64,000 bases of DNA from Halolactibacillus miurensis (GTDB lineage Bacteria; Bacillota; Bacilli; Bacillales; Amphibacillaceae), in the NCBI RefSeq assembly GCF_900116255.1, contig NZ_FPAI01000005.1, positions 1 through 64,000 on the forward strand. Direction: 5' to 3'. Below are positions 26,958 to 34,777 of the stretch, piece after piece. Below the pieces are notes generated by a model, which worked only from the letters and a program-made list of their open reading frames with translations, was not told the origin of the DNA and did no database searches. Position 1 is the first letter of the stretch. Every line of letters starts with the position of its first letter. The translations under genes were made by a program, and so were the position numbers.

Positions 26958-28880
26958 TTGACCGATATAAACAATAATCAGTGGAAGTTCACGTCAATAG
27001 AGAATATTGAAGAATCTCATTTCGATCGTAGTTTAGAACGATTTTTTGGCATGGGTGTCATGGGACTAGTCAGGGAAAATATTCAAAATTCACTTGACGG
27101 GTATTTGTATGATGACAAACCTGTTATCGTAAAAATTAAAACAGGTGAAATGAGAGCTACTGATGTTCCGGGCATTGATAATTTAAGAGAAAGAATCAAC
27201 ACATTGGAAGGTCGTAATAATTACACTAAAGAAACAATAAAACATATGAACGAAAAAATAAAACAGAACCGGATACGGTACATGTCTTTTGAAGATGAAA
27301 ATACCAAAGGCTTGACTGGTGCAGAGAACGGTCAAACTAACTCTAAGTCTGATACTTGGGGCATCTATGCTTATAATAAAGGCTTTCATTTTGAGGAAGA
27401 AAATATATCCAAAGAAGAAATACGCGGCGGATCGCACGGTGTTGGGAAAATTGCATCAAATGCAGCTTCAGATCTTCACGCCATGTTTTTCTCGAACTGT
27501 GATGATAAAAATCAAAAACATTTAGGTGGAACAGTTCAACTTGTAGAACACTGGTTCAATGGACAAGCTTATCGATCGACCGGGTATTTTACGGACGCTC
27601 AACGAGAAAATGGTCTATTGAAATACTATCCATTTAGCAACGAATCTAATCACCCATTTAGAAAAGATACTAGAGGTTTAAAGATTATCATACCTTTTTT
27701 AAGAGAAGAATATGATGATCAAATGGCAATTGTGAAAAGTGTCTGTGACAGCTTTTTTGTATCAATATTGAAAAATAAGCTAGAAGTGCATATTAATGAT
27801 CAGGTGATAAATAAAGATAATTTAACAGACTATGTTTATAATGATCAATATTATGAACAGTCTGTTGAGAATATGAAAGATGTCTTTACGCCAATGTATG
27901 TTGACACGTACTTAAACTACCCGATTGAAAAAGACTTAGTTGTTGAGAGCAAAGACGAAACTTATCAGTTCAAGTTGTTTTTTAAATATGATGAAAAAAT
28001 AAGTAAGGGACGAACAGCAATTATTAGAACGGTTGGGATGAAAATCGAAGATTTTAAAGTTAATGGCTATGCGACAAAACCCTATAATGCTGTCGTTATT
28101 GGAGATAAGAAAGCAGATGCTTATTTAAAATCACTCGAAAATGAATCACATACGGAAATATCAAATAAACATATCAATGATAAATATCTGAAGAGCAATG
28201 CTACTCGCTTTATTAATAATTTAAGTAGAGCGATAAAAAAGCACATTGATGATGCCATTCAAGAGAATAATCAGATGGATGGGATAATGGATACGAAGGA
28301 TATTATATATACGGTTGAACGTAAGTTCAAAAACGATTTACAGAAAGCAACTGAAACAGTTCGTGTAGGAAATGGAAAATCTCTAAGAAAAACTAAGGGC
28401 AACAGTTCAAAAAAAGAAAGAAGAAATAGGGCTGATGCAGAAACAAACGCTACTGGTGATAAAGGAGAAAAGCGCAATAAAAGGGATCCTCTAAAATTTA
28501 AAAAAGCAAAAGGTGATGGAAAAGTAGTTGATGAAAAACAACGCTATAGTACTTATCCTGAAACAGTCGAACGTCTAAGACTAGACGATCATGAAATTCT
28601 ACAATTTGATTTTTCAAGCAGTAAGTTACTAATGGGTGTTACTGAGTGTGATGTTGTATTAGCTGTCATCGATGGTACGGGTAAAGAATACAGTGATGAA
28701 TTTAAAGTAGATAGTAATTTCACGCGGGCGATTGATCTAGGTACAGGGCAAGATTGTCGTTTATTAAAAAATAAAATTACTAATGTCAAAGTAAACAATG
28801 GCATTATTAAGCTGCGTCTAGATTATGATCGAAAAATGAATAAATCGTTAAAATTCATTTATTATTTGGAGGTGGAATAG
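26958..28880 (+). CDS. GHKL-type ATPase (MORC/MutL/Hsp90-like fold), defence-associated
   Basis: 640 residues. GHKL (Bergerat) motifs: N box VRENIQNSLDG with E40, N44 and D47; G1 box FEDENTKGLTG with D113 and G118/G121; G2 lid GGSHGVGK (157-164). A transducer-like region follows to about 460, then a lysine/arginine-rich stretch (about 468-528) that could bind nucleic acid, then about 110 residues with beta character. Such ATPases clamp on DNA by dimerising on ATP; bacterial MORC-like GHKL proteins are known from restriction islands. TTG 26958 is chosen because AAGGAG lies eight bases before it and overlaps the alternative GTG 26949. The next gene starts directly after its stop, showing one operon. 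Exact family not recognised. Confidence 0.8.
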   Translation: MTDINNNQWKFTSIENIEESHFDRSLERFFGMGVMGLVRENIQNSLDGYLYDDKPVIVKIKTGEMRATDVPGIDNLRERINTLEGRNNYTKETIKHMNEKIKQNRIRYMSFEDENTKGLTGAENGQTNSKSDTWGIYAYNKGFHFEEENISKEEIRGGSHGVGKIASNAASDLHAMFFSNCDDKNQKHLGGTVQLVEHWFNGQAYRSTGYFTDAQRENGLLKYYPFSNESNHPFRKDTRGLKIIIPFLREEYDDQMAIVKSVCDSFFVSILKNKLEVHINDQVINKDNLTDYVYNDQYYEQSVENMKDVFTPMYVDTYLNYPIEKDLVVESKDETYQFKLFFKYDEKISKGRTAIIRTVGMKIEDFKVNGYATKPYNAVVIGDKKADAYLKSLENESHTEISNKHINDKYLKSNATRFINNLSRAIKKHIDDAIQENNQMDGIMDTKDIIYTVERKFKNDLQKATETVRVGNGKSLRKTKGNSSKKERRNRADAETNATGDKGEKRNKRDPLKFKKAKGDGKVVDEKQRYSTYPETVERLRLDDHEILQFDFSSSKLLMGVTECDVVLAVIDGTGKEYSDEFKVDSNFTRAIDLGTGQDCRLLKNKITNVKVNNGIIKLRLDYDRKMNKSLKFIYYLEVE

Positions 28881-29720
28881 TTGATATACAAAAAGGACGC
28901 GAACTTTCCTTATCCAATATTATCGAATCATGCTCAAAGTTATGTAAATAGTATTTTTGAATTGGATGTAGATGTAATGGAAAATAATGATACTTATCGC
29001 TTTACGATTAAGCATGATATAGGTTCTGAATTTATAAAAAGATTGATTGCCCTTAACAAGGCTGAACTCATATTAATAATTCAATCAAAAGACAGCAAGT
29101 TTTATAGGCTTAAAGAACAAGAAATTGAAGTTAGCAAATCGCGTGTATCACTTGATCAAAAAACATCGCTTCAATTGCATATTCAGGCTTTAACAGATAT
29201 TTCATTTCATGATAATCAAGACTTGTCTCAATTTTATGACCAGTTTAAAGAAGATATAAAAGTGAATAAATTCAATTTACTTGCCTATTCTAATGTCGTG
29301 ACTTTTGATGCACCATACCAAAAGCCATTTGATCTTTTTGAGAAAAAATTAGATGAACATATGAAAAAAGATATAAAGATTGAAGTAGGTCAAGCGACCA
29401 TTAATATTTATTATAGAAAGCCAGAATATCAATTTCACACCTTACCTAAAAGCCAATATTTGAATCATCCTTATATATATATTGGTTTAACAAAAGCACT
29501 GCAACAATTCATTATGAATAACGGAGAAGATGGAGAAGTTGAATTGAAAACTGTTGAACCAGTTAGCGAACTAGAAAATAAACTATTAGATCTTATGCAA
29601 TCGAAAATGATAGATGAGTTAACAGTTGATAATATAGATGATGTCATTTATGAGATTACGGATAATATTATCGAAAAATATGTTCGATCGGTAGAGGAGA
29701 TGGTAGCCAATGGAGATTAA
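28881..29720 (+). CDS. Unrecognised protein, third gene of the GHKL/DUF262 operon
   Basis: 279 residues starting at TTG with GGAGGTG upstream, immediately after the GHKL stop. N-terminus NFPYPILSNHAQSYVNSIFELDVDV, then a beta-rich first half with repeated short charged strands (ELILIIQSKDSKFYRLKEQEIEV) and a more helical, acidic C-terminal part (ENKLLDLMQSKMIDELTVDNIDDVIYEIT). No catalytic motif, membrane segment or signal peptide is visible. The close spacing implies it forms a complex with, or is a subunit for, the GHKL ATPase. I do not recognise the family. Confidence 0.7.
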   Translation: MIYKKDANFPYPILSNHAQSYVNSIFELDVDVMENNDTYRFTIKHDIGSEFIKRLIALNKAELILIIQSKDSKFYRLKEQEIEVSKSRVSLDQKTSLQLHIQALTDISFHDNQDLSQFYDQFKEDIKVNKFNLLAYSNVVTFDAPYQKPFDLFEKKLDEHMKKDIKIEVGQATINIYYRKPEYQFHTLPKSQYLNHPYIYIGLTKALQQFIMNNGEDGEVELKTVEPVSELENKLLDLMQSKMIDELTVDNIDDVIYEITDNIIEKYVRSVEEMVANGD

Positions 29721-30465
29721 ATTATTAAAGGATGGCTATAAAAATATCGAGTCATTATATGAAGACTTCAAAGCAGATATGATAGCAGAGAATGAAGAGT
29801 ATTTTTCTGAAGAAAGTGTGTATATCGATCAGACCCCTTCATTTCCTATATACATCGCAAAAGGTTCTACAGAACATAAGAAGAAAGAATTTCTAGAAGC
29901 TTTTAATACAGTGACTCATTCTTATTTATCACTTGACCGCAGTATACTTTTGAGTGAACATTTTTGGCATTCGTTTTTACTTATTTACAAACGGAACTAT
30001 ATTATTGGTAAATACCCTGAAGTTTTAGACAACGAAAATAAATTTAAGAACATTGTGCTGAAAAAACTAGATTGGGAAAATTATATTTACAAGATTATTT
30101 TAGGTGCTCAGTACATTGCTGACTATATAAATAATGAAGATCAGCGGCAAAGATATTTTGGTTTAATTATTGATAACCTTGATTTATACAACTATATTAT
30201 TAAATACGAAATCTTTAGAAATGATGATTTTCTAATTAATATCCTAGATATAATTGATGAGTTAGGACTTTCTGAAATTTTAAAAGCTAAAATTAAGGGA
30301 AGAGAGGATCTAGGCGATGATGAAAGATATGGGCGGAGAGTAATATTTGAATTAAATAAAAGTTATCCGATTGTACTTTCGCCAATGTTAAGTAAAGATG
30401 ACTTAAAAGATATTTTCATAGAGTATCTGGGATACTATTATGACGTTTCTGATATTAAGAGTTAA
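29710..30465 (+). CDS. Unrecognised protein, fourth gene of the GHKL/DUF262 operon (possibly DUF6339-like)
   Basis: 251 residues; the ATG overlaps the preceding gene by 11 bases and GAGGAG lies upstream. Predicted largely helical and acidic, with SLDRSILLSEHFWHSFLLIYKRNYIIGKYPEVL in the first half. The arrangement R-x-hydrophobic, then FWHS and a tyrosine/arginine run recalls small DUF6339-type proteins found in restriction islands, but this is memory of a pattern, not a search. No nuclease motif is seen. It ends the operon; the next promoter-like sequence begins 35 bases later. Confidence 0.65.
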   Translation: MEIKLLKDGYKNIESLYEDFKADMIAENEEYFSEESVYIDQTPSFPIYIAKGSTEHKKKEFLEAFNTVTHSYLSLDRSILLSEHFWHSFLLIYKRNYIIGKYPEVLDNENKFKNIVLKKLDWENYIYKIILGAQYIADYINNEDQRQRYFGLIIDNLDLYNYIIKYEIFRNDDFLINILDIIDELGLSEILKAKIKGREDLGDDERYGRRVIFELNKSYPIVLSPMLSKDDLKDIFIEYLGYYYDVSDIKS

Positions 30466-30500
30466 GACATAGATTTGTCATAAGAAAGCAGAATTTACTG

Positions 30501-30529
30501 TTTCGATTTTCGTTGATTTGTTGTATAAT
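30501..30529 (+). promoter_or_regulatory. Promoter for a short transcript in the 30.5 kb gap
   Basis: TTTCGA (30501-30506), 17 bases, perfect TATAAT (30524-30529). A terminator follows only about 80 bases downstream. Confidence 0.55.
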
Positions 30530-30535
30530 ATAAGG

Positions 30536-30615
30536 AGTTACCAATAAGTGTAACTGGGAGAGTTTTGCTGATTGAACGAGCCAAAAGGTTCGTTTTAATC
30601 AGCCTTTTTTTTGAT
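30536..30615 (+). ncRNA. Candidate small RNA or leader with terminator
   Basis: From the promoter's expected start the RNA would hold a hairpin GTTAC/GTAAC (30537-30555) and then a strong terminator: GCTGATT...AATCAGC with inner AACGA/TTCGTT around an AAAA loop, ending in eight T (about 30606-30613). No ORF fits. It could be a free small RNA or an attenuator for the SHOCT-MazG-helicase genes, although those have their own promoter at 30642-30669. No known RNA family is recognised. Confidence 0.5.
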
Positions 30616-30641
30616 AGCGCTTAATTTTATTGTTGGTAATA

Positions 30642-30669
30642 TTTGAGTATGGTATGCTTATGGTAAAAT
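30642..30669 (+). promoter_or_regulatory. Promoter of the second PLD-helicase operon
   Basis: TTTGAG (30642-30647), 16 bases, and an extended -10 TGGTAAAAT (30661-30669). The TGGTAAAATGAA block is shared with the first helicase gene (19133-19144). Confidence 0.5.
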
Positions 30670-30696
30670 GAATGATTAAATAAAAGAGGTGAAGTG

Positions 30697-31065
30697 ATGA
30701 ATCAACGTTATAATGTAAGACCAGGTAAGGGTCAATCAATGTTTGGCTTCTTTGTTGGTTTGGTTTTTGTTTTTATCGGTTTTGTTATGGTATTACCGAC
30801 CTTCGGTGCTTTCGGTATCATTTGGGTATTAGTTACGATCGGTATCACTGTTATGCACGGGATTAATGCGTTCACACAAAAAGGTGTCGCAACGCACCGT
30901 GTAGATGTAACGACGGAGGCTAATACTTCTACGGAAGCAATCAAGCAATCTGATGATAGTTTTGATGAAAAATTGCGTAAGTTGCACCAGTTGAAACAAG
31001 AAGGCATTTTAACAGATGAAGAATATGAAGAGAAGAAAAAACAGATGTTGAAAGAAAAATGGTAG
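30697..31065 (+). CDS. Small membrane protein with SHOCT domain
   Basis: 122 residues. Two hydrophobic helices (MFGFFVGLVFVFIGFVMVLPTF and GIIWVLVTIGITVMHGI) and a C-terminal SHOCT motif, DEKLRKLHQLKQEGILTDEEYEEKKKQMLKE. SHOCT domains mediate oligomerisation of membrane-linked proteins; no enzymatic role is expected. ATG 30697 is preferred to GTG 30694 because of its spacing from AGAGGTGA. It is followed 12 bases later by the MazG-like gene and is in one operon with the helicase, so it may place the system at the membrane. Confidence 0.82.
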   Translation: MNQRYNVRPGKGQSMFGFFVGLVFVFIGFVMVLPTFGAFGIIWVLVTIGITVMHGINAFTQKGVATHRVDVTTEANTSTEAIKQSDDSFDEKLRKLHQLKQEGILTDEEYEEKKKQMLKEKW

Positions 31066-31077
31066 GAGGTTGACGAC

Positions 31078-31419
31078 ATGCCAATACATAATAAACTTGT
31101 TCGTGATAAAATTCCTGAGATTATTGAAAAAGCAGGAAAAACATTTGAAACAAAAATTTTGGATAACGAGAATTATATTAAAGAACTTGAAACGAAGCTG
31201 ATTGAAGAGTTTAATGAATATTTATCAGCTAATACGAAAAGTGATAAGCTAGAAGAATTAGCTGATATGATGGAATTAATTAAAGCTTTCGCAGAAGTAA
31301 ATGATGGATCATTAGCTGAAGTAGAAGACCTTCGTCAAGACAAGGCTTCTAAACGCGGAGGTTTTAACGAGCGCATTTATCTAGTTGAGGTTCATGATGA
31401 CAACAACAAAGCTGATTAA
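31078..31419 (+). CDS. MazG-like nucleoside triphosphate pyrophosphohydrolase
   Basis: 113 residues: MPIHNKLVRDKIPEIIEKAGK, the typical start of phosphoribosyl-ATP/MazG-like all-alpha NTP pyrophosphatases, with metal-binding EEFNEYL and EELADMMELIKAFAE, and the KRGGFNERIYL end. It would hydrolyse an NTP or dNTP to the monophosphate. GGAGGTTGACG precedes the ATG. The stop lies inside the start of the second PLD-helicase gene, so the two are translationally coupled. This is the same helicase-plus-nucleotide-pyrophosphatase pairing as at the first helicase, but with an unrelated fold. Confidence 0.88.
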   Translation: MPIHNKLVRDKIPEIIEKAGKTFETKILDNENYIKELETKLIEEFNEYLSANTKSDKLEELADMMELIKAFAEVNDGSLAEVEDLRQDKASKRGGFNERIYLVEVHDDNNKAD

Positions 31420-33826
31420 ACATAACATTGTGGATGAGATTAAAGCGGGGATAGACTGTAGTTCATCTACAGCTATCCTTGTCTCTTTTATGATGGTATC
31501 TGGTCTAGAGCTGATTTTACCTTCATTGCAGCGCTCACTTGATAAAGGTACTCAAATCAAAATCCTAACCGGGGATTACTTGTATATTACCCAACCTGAT
31601 GCATTATCACGGTTGGACGAATTAGTTGGAGATATTGAATTAAGGTTGTGGAAAAGTCATGGCGTCTCTTTTCATCCTAAGGCCTATCTATTTGAATCAG
31701 ATCATGAGAAGCAAGTTATTGTTGGTTCGTCCAATTTATCAAAATCGGCATTGACAACCGGTGTAGAATGGAATGTCAGCATTGAACAACAAGGGCAGGC
31801 AGACGTCTTTGAAGAAGCTGAAGAAAGTTTTTTACAGTTGTTTTATGCTGATCAAACCGTACCAATTAATAGAGAGACCATTGAACAATATCGACAAAGG
31901 TATGAAACATACCATGCCAAATATCCAGGCTTTGTTGATCGATGGCACAGCCGAGAAGCCGAAGCGTTAATGTTTGATGAAACAGAACCAACGATTGTTA
32001 GAGAAAGTAGTAATAATCAAGAGCCAATCATAATTGAACCCAGACCGCATCAAGCGCTTGCGTTAGACGCTTTAGATAATGTCATAAAAGAAGACTATGA
32101 TAAAGCACTTATCGTCATGGCTACAGGTTTAGGCAAAACCTATTTAGCAGCATTCTTTGCACGGCAATTTAATCGTGTATTGTTTATTGCCCATAGAGAA
32201 GAAATACTTAGACAAGCAAAGCAAAGTTTCGACCATGTCTTACCAAATAAATCAAGTAGTTTGTACAACCAAGAAGAGAAAAATAACGAGTCTGATCATA
32301 TATTTGCTTCTGTCTTTACTTTAAGCAGAAAAAATCACTTGAATCGATTTAATTCCAGTGATTTTGATTTAATTGTTGTTGATGAGTTTCATCATGCGGC
32401 AGCAAAATCATATCAAGGTATTTTACAATACTTTAAACGGGAATTCTTACTAGGGATTACAGCCACACCAGATCGCTTAGACGGAAAAGATGTGTATGCG
32501 TTATGTGATAATAACGTTGCCTTTCAAATGCACTTTATCGAAGCCATTCAACATGGCTATTTAACGCCGTTTAAATATTTTGGCGTGTACGATGAGACAG
32601 ATTACAGCTCAATGACGTGGCTTGGAAATCGTTATGATCAACACGAACTTGAAGCGAAACAATTACAAGATGCGATTGCTGAAAAGATATTTAATGCATG
32701 GGAAAAGCATAAACAAAAGCGTACCATTAGCTTCTGTTCATCGATTAGACAAGCAAAATATTTAGAAGATTACTTTGTGAAAAAAGGTGTGAATGCCATT
32801 AGTCTTCATTCTAAAACAATGGGTTATTCACGACAAGAAGCCATTAAAGCGTTAAAAGACCAAACGATTGATATTATCTTTACTGTCGATCTCTTTAATG
32901 AAGGGGTAGATATTCCTGAAGTCGATACGTTATTGTTTGTGCGTCCCACTGAATCTTTAACTATCTATACGCAACAAGTAGGAAGAGGTTTAAGATTAAG
33001 TACTGGAAAGACACATTGTCATATTATCGACTTAATTGGTAACTATAAAAATGCCGATGTGAAGATGCAGTTATTTGATACTGAGCGAGATCGTGACTCT
33101 CGCTCGGTGAAACACGTGATACCAGAAGTACCAACGAGTTGTGAACTGCATCTGGATATGCAAGTAGTTGACCTAATCAAGTATCTCGTCCGAAAACGGC
33201 AACCAAGAAAAGAAAGACTTATATCAAGTTATCATATGTTAAAAACAGAACTCGGTAGAAGACCAACATATTTAGAAATACATCGATACGGTAAAGAAGA
33301 TGCTAAACAGATAAAACAGGAGTTTAAGTCCTATATGGGTTTATTGCATCATTCAGGGGAATTAACATTAGAAGAATCGGATTTATACAATAGATTTAAG
33401 TCTTTAATTGAAGATGTAGAGCGTACGCTTATGTCAAAAAGTTATAAGATGGTTGTCTTAAAGCTTATGCTTGACCGGGGAGAGAACCAGTGGCATCGAC
33501 CTATTACTGCTAGTTCAATCGCTTATCCGTTTTGTAAGTTTTTAACAGATAAGGATTATCGACGTAAAAAAGATTTCAGCGATAAGAAAACAAAAAAGCT
33601 GCTGACATTTGATGAAGACAAAATCGTTAGACTTATTGAAGATATGCCCTTTTCAAAATGGAATGGAAGTTCAAAAGGGATATTCACATTTGATAGAGAA
33701 CAATTTGCCATAACGGTTCCTCTAACCGAACAAGAAGCGAGAAATTTGTATCCCTTTATTAATGATATTGTTGAGTATCGCCTAACAAGTTACTTTGAAC
33801 GTGGCATAAGTAAAAAAACTCATTAA
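31394..33826 (+). CDS. Second PLD-nuclease / SF2 helicase fusion
   Basis: 810 residues. PLD domain with one HKD motif (H94, K96 in FHPKAYLF; VIVGSSN); helicase core with MATGLGKT (K248), DEFHH (from D330), GITATPDRLDG, FCSSIRQAKYLED, TVDLFNEGVDIPEVDTLLF and QQVGRGLRLSTGKTHCHIIDLIGNY. The C-terminal 260 residues are helical and different from the first helicase, and it is about 170 residues shorter. Start ATG 31394 (or 31397) lies within the MazG-like gene; the TTG at 31385 lacks a ribosome site. A paralogue of the 19175 protein rather than a recent duplicate. DNA repair or phage defence is inferred from the domain set. Confidence 0.87.
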   Translation: MMTTTKLIKHNIVDEIKAGIDCSSSTAILVSFMMVSGLELILPSLQRSLDKGTQIKILTGDYLYITQPDALSRLDELVGDIELRLWKSHGVSFHPKAYLFESDHEKQVIVGSSNLSKSALTTGVEWNVSIEQQGQADVFEEAEESFLQLFYADQTVPINRETIEQYRQRYETYHAKYPGFVDRWHSREAEALMFDETEPTIVRESSNNQEPIIIEPRPHQALALDALDNVIKEDYDKALIVMATGLGKTYLAAFFARQFNRVLFIAHREEILRQAKQSFDHVLPNKSSSLYNQEEKNNESDHIFASVFTLSRKNHLNRFNSSDFDLIVVDEFHHAAAKSYQGILQYFKREFLLGITATPDRLDGKDVYALCDNNVAFQMHFIEAIQHGYLTPFKYFGVYDETDYSSMTWLGNRYDQHELEAKQLQDAIAEKIFNAWEKHKQKRTISFCSSIRQAKYLEDYFVKKGVNAISLHSKTMGYSRQEAIKALKDQTIDIIFTVDLFNEGVDIPEVDTLLFVRPTESLTIYTQQVGRGLRLSTGKTHCHIIDLIGNYKNADVKMQLFDTERDRDSRSVKHVIPEVPTSCELHLDMQVVDLIKYLVRKRQPRKERLISSYHMLKTELGRRPTYLEIHRYGKEDAKQIKQEFKSYMGLLHHSGELTLEESDLYNRFKSLIEDVERTLMSKSYKMVVLKLMLDRGENQWHRPITASSIAYPFCKFLTDKDYRRKKDFSDKKTKKLLTFDEDKIVRLIEDMPFSKWNGSSKGIFTFDREQFAITVPLTEQEARNLYPFINDIVEYRLTSYFERGISKKTH

Positions 33827-33857
33827 CCATTACATCATGGTTAGTGAGTTTTTTTAT
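33815..33857 (+). terminator. Terminator of the second helicase operon
   Basis: AACTCATTAACCAT (33817-33830) pairs with ATGGTTAGTGAGTT (33837-33850) with one internal mismatch, followed by seven or more T. It overlaps the helicase stop codon and is A-rich on its left side, so it could work in both directions. Confidence 0.85.
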
Positions 33858-33919
33858 TTTTTACATTTTACTAAAATGCATCTTTTAGTAAGCATTAACA
33901 CAATAAACAAATCAAAACG

Positions 33920-33975
33920 GGTGCCAAAACAAACGATTTGGTATTATAATGGCTGCTTTGGCAAGGTGCCAAAAC
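33920..33975 (+). promoter_or_regulatory. Sigma-factor gene promoter with four operator half-sites
   Basis: A perfect -10 TATAAT (33945-33950) lies between TGCCAAA/TTTGGTA (33922-33943) and the perfect palindrome TTTGGCAAGGTGCCAAA (33957-33973). GGTGCCAAAAC also occurs twice as a direct repeat (33920 and 33965, 45 bases apart). No clear -35. The layout suggests a repressor that binds both sides of the promoter, or recognition by an alternative sigma factor. Family not recognised. Confidence 0.55.
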
Positions 33976-34042
33976 GGACTCAACCAATTATGCTGAACTT
34001 ACCGCGGAATACAATGAGGATCTTCCTAGAGGACGTATTAAG

Positions 34043-34534
34043 ATGGATGAGTTCAACCGATTACTGAATGACTATGAACCGATGATGTATCACTTACTAA
34101 AGAAATATCATGTGAGAGATCCTGAGGGTGAGTTTTATCAAGAGTTGGCGATCTGTTTATGGCAAGCGACACAAGATTATGACGACGAAAAGATGAAGTT
34201 TTCTACGTATGTCTACAATAAAATGCAGTTTCGTTTGATTGATTTATTCAGAAAGGATGAACGTAAACGAAATAGAGAAGAGAAGTATAAACATCACGTT
34301 GAAACGACGGGCTCGTTTCAGACCGAAGATCAAGTGCCTAATACAGACTTTATTGTTTGTTTAAAACAACTGTTAACAGACAATGAGTGGTTGTGGTTTG
34401 AGGGACATGTATTAAAGGGGAAAACGCTCGTGGAGATTGGAAAAGACTTGGGTGTAAGTGCCAATGCCGTGAGGCATTATAAGCGTAGTGCAGCACGTAA
34501 ATTAAAGGATTGTTTAATAAAAGAAAGCAAATAG
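34043..34534 (+). CDS. Sigma-70-like factor, small (ComX/SigH/SigO-like size)
   Basis: 163 residues with region 2 (EPMMYHLLKKYHVRDPEGEFYQELAICLWQATQDYDDEKMKFSTYVYNKMQFRLIDLFRK) and region 4 (LKGKTLVEIGKDLGVSANAVRHYKRSAARKLKDCL), and nothing for regions 1 or 3. That size fits minor sigma factors such as competence SigH/ComX of lactic acid bacteria. AGAGGACG precedes the ATG. It is transcribed alone behind an operator-rich promoter, so it is probably switched on by a signal. Its regulon cannot be read here; the same GGTGCCAAAAC repeats might be its own promoter element. Confidence 0.82.
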   Translation: MDEFNRLLNDYEPMMYHLLKKYHVRDPEGEFYQELAICLWQATQDYDDEKMKFSTYVYNKMQFRLIDLFRKDERKRNREEKYKHHVETTGSFQTEDQVPNTDFIVCLKQLLTDNEWLWFEGHVLKGKTLVEIGKDLGVSANAVRHYKRSAARKLKDCLIKESK

Positions 34535-34558
34535 TTGACGAACGTATTTCAAAGTCGA

Positions 34559-34750
34559 ATGATGTCATATCCACATACTGTGGTTACTGGAGATAACCTA
34601 TTAATAATGACGCTGTCTGGCTTTGTGATTTTGAATAATTTTGGTATGATGACAGTAGTGAATATTAGTTTTGCCTTTTTAAGTACAGTGATTGTGATGA
34701 CGATTATGTAGTTGCTGTTTGATCCATTTTTCATTAAAAAGCAAAGCTAA
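34559..34750 (+). pseudogene. C-terminal stub of an MMPL/RND-type transporter
   Basis: The frame from 34559 reads LLIMTLSGFVILNNFGMMTVVNISFAFLSTVIVMTIM, a TAG at 34709, then LLFDPFFIKKQS and a stop at 34748. GFVILNNFGMMTVVNISFAFLST matches the last helices of MMPL-family exporters (usually ...GMLTVINIxFALLSTLVVLPPLL). The upstream 90 percent of the gene is missing. It ends 27 bases before a TetR gene, the usual partner of such exporters, so a regulator-exporter pair has been lost. Confidence 0.55.
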
Positions 34751-34777
34751 ACAACCATCCACATGAGGAGTTTAGTT

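Noticed and set aside
30613-30626. Cre-like sequence (12 of 14) on the minus strand
   Set aside because: It lies just after a terminator and is not placed at a promoter of any sugar gene; chance match more likely.
33837-34067. 76-codon plus-strand ORF before the sigma factor gene
   Set aside because: It runs through the helicase terminator and the operator-rich promoter, and shows no protein-like composition.
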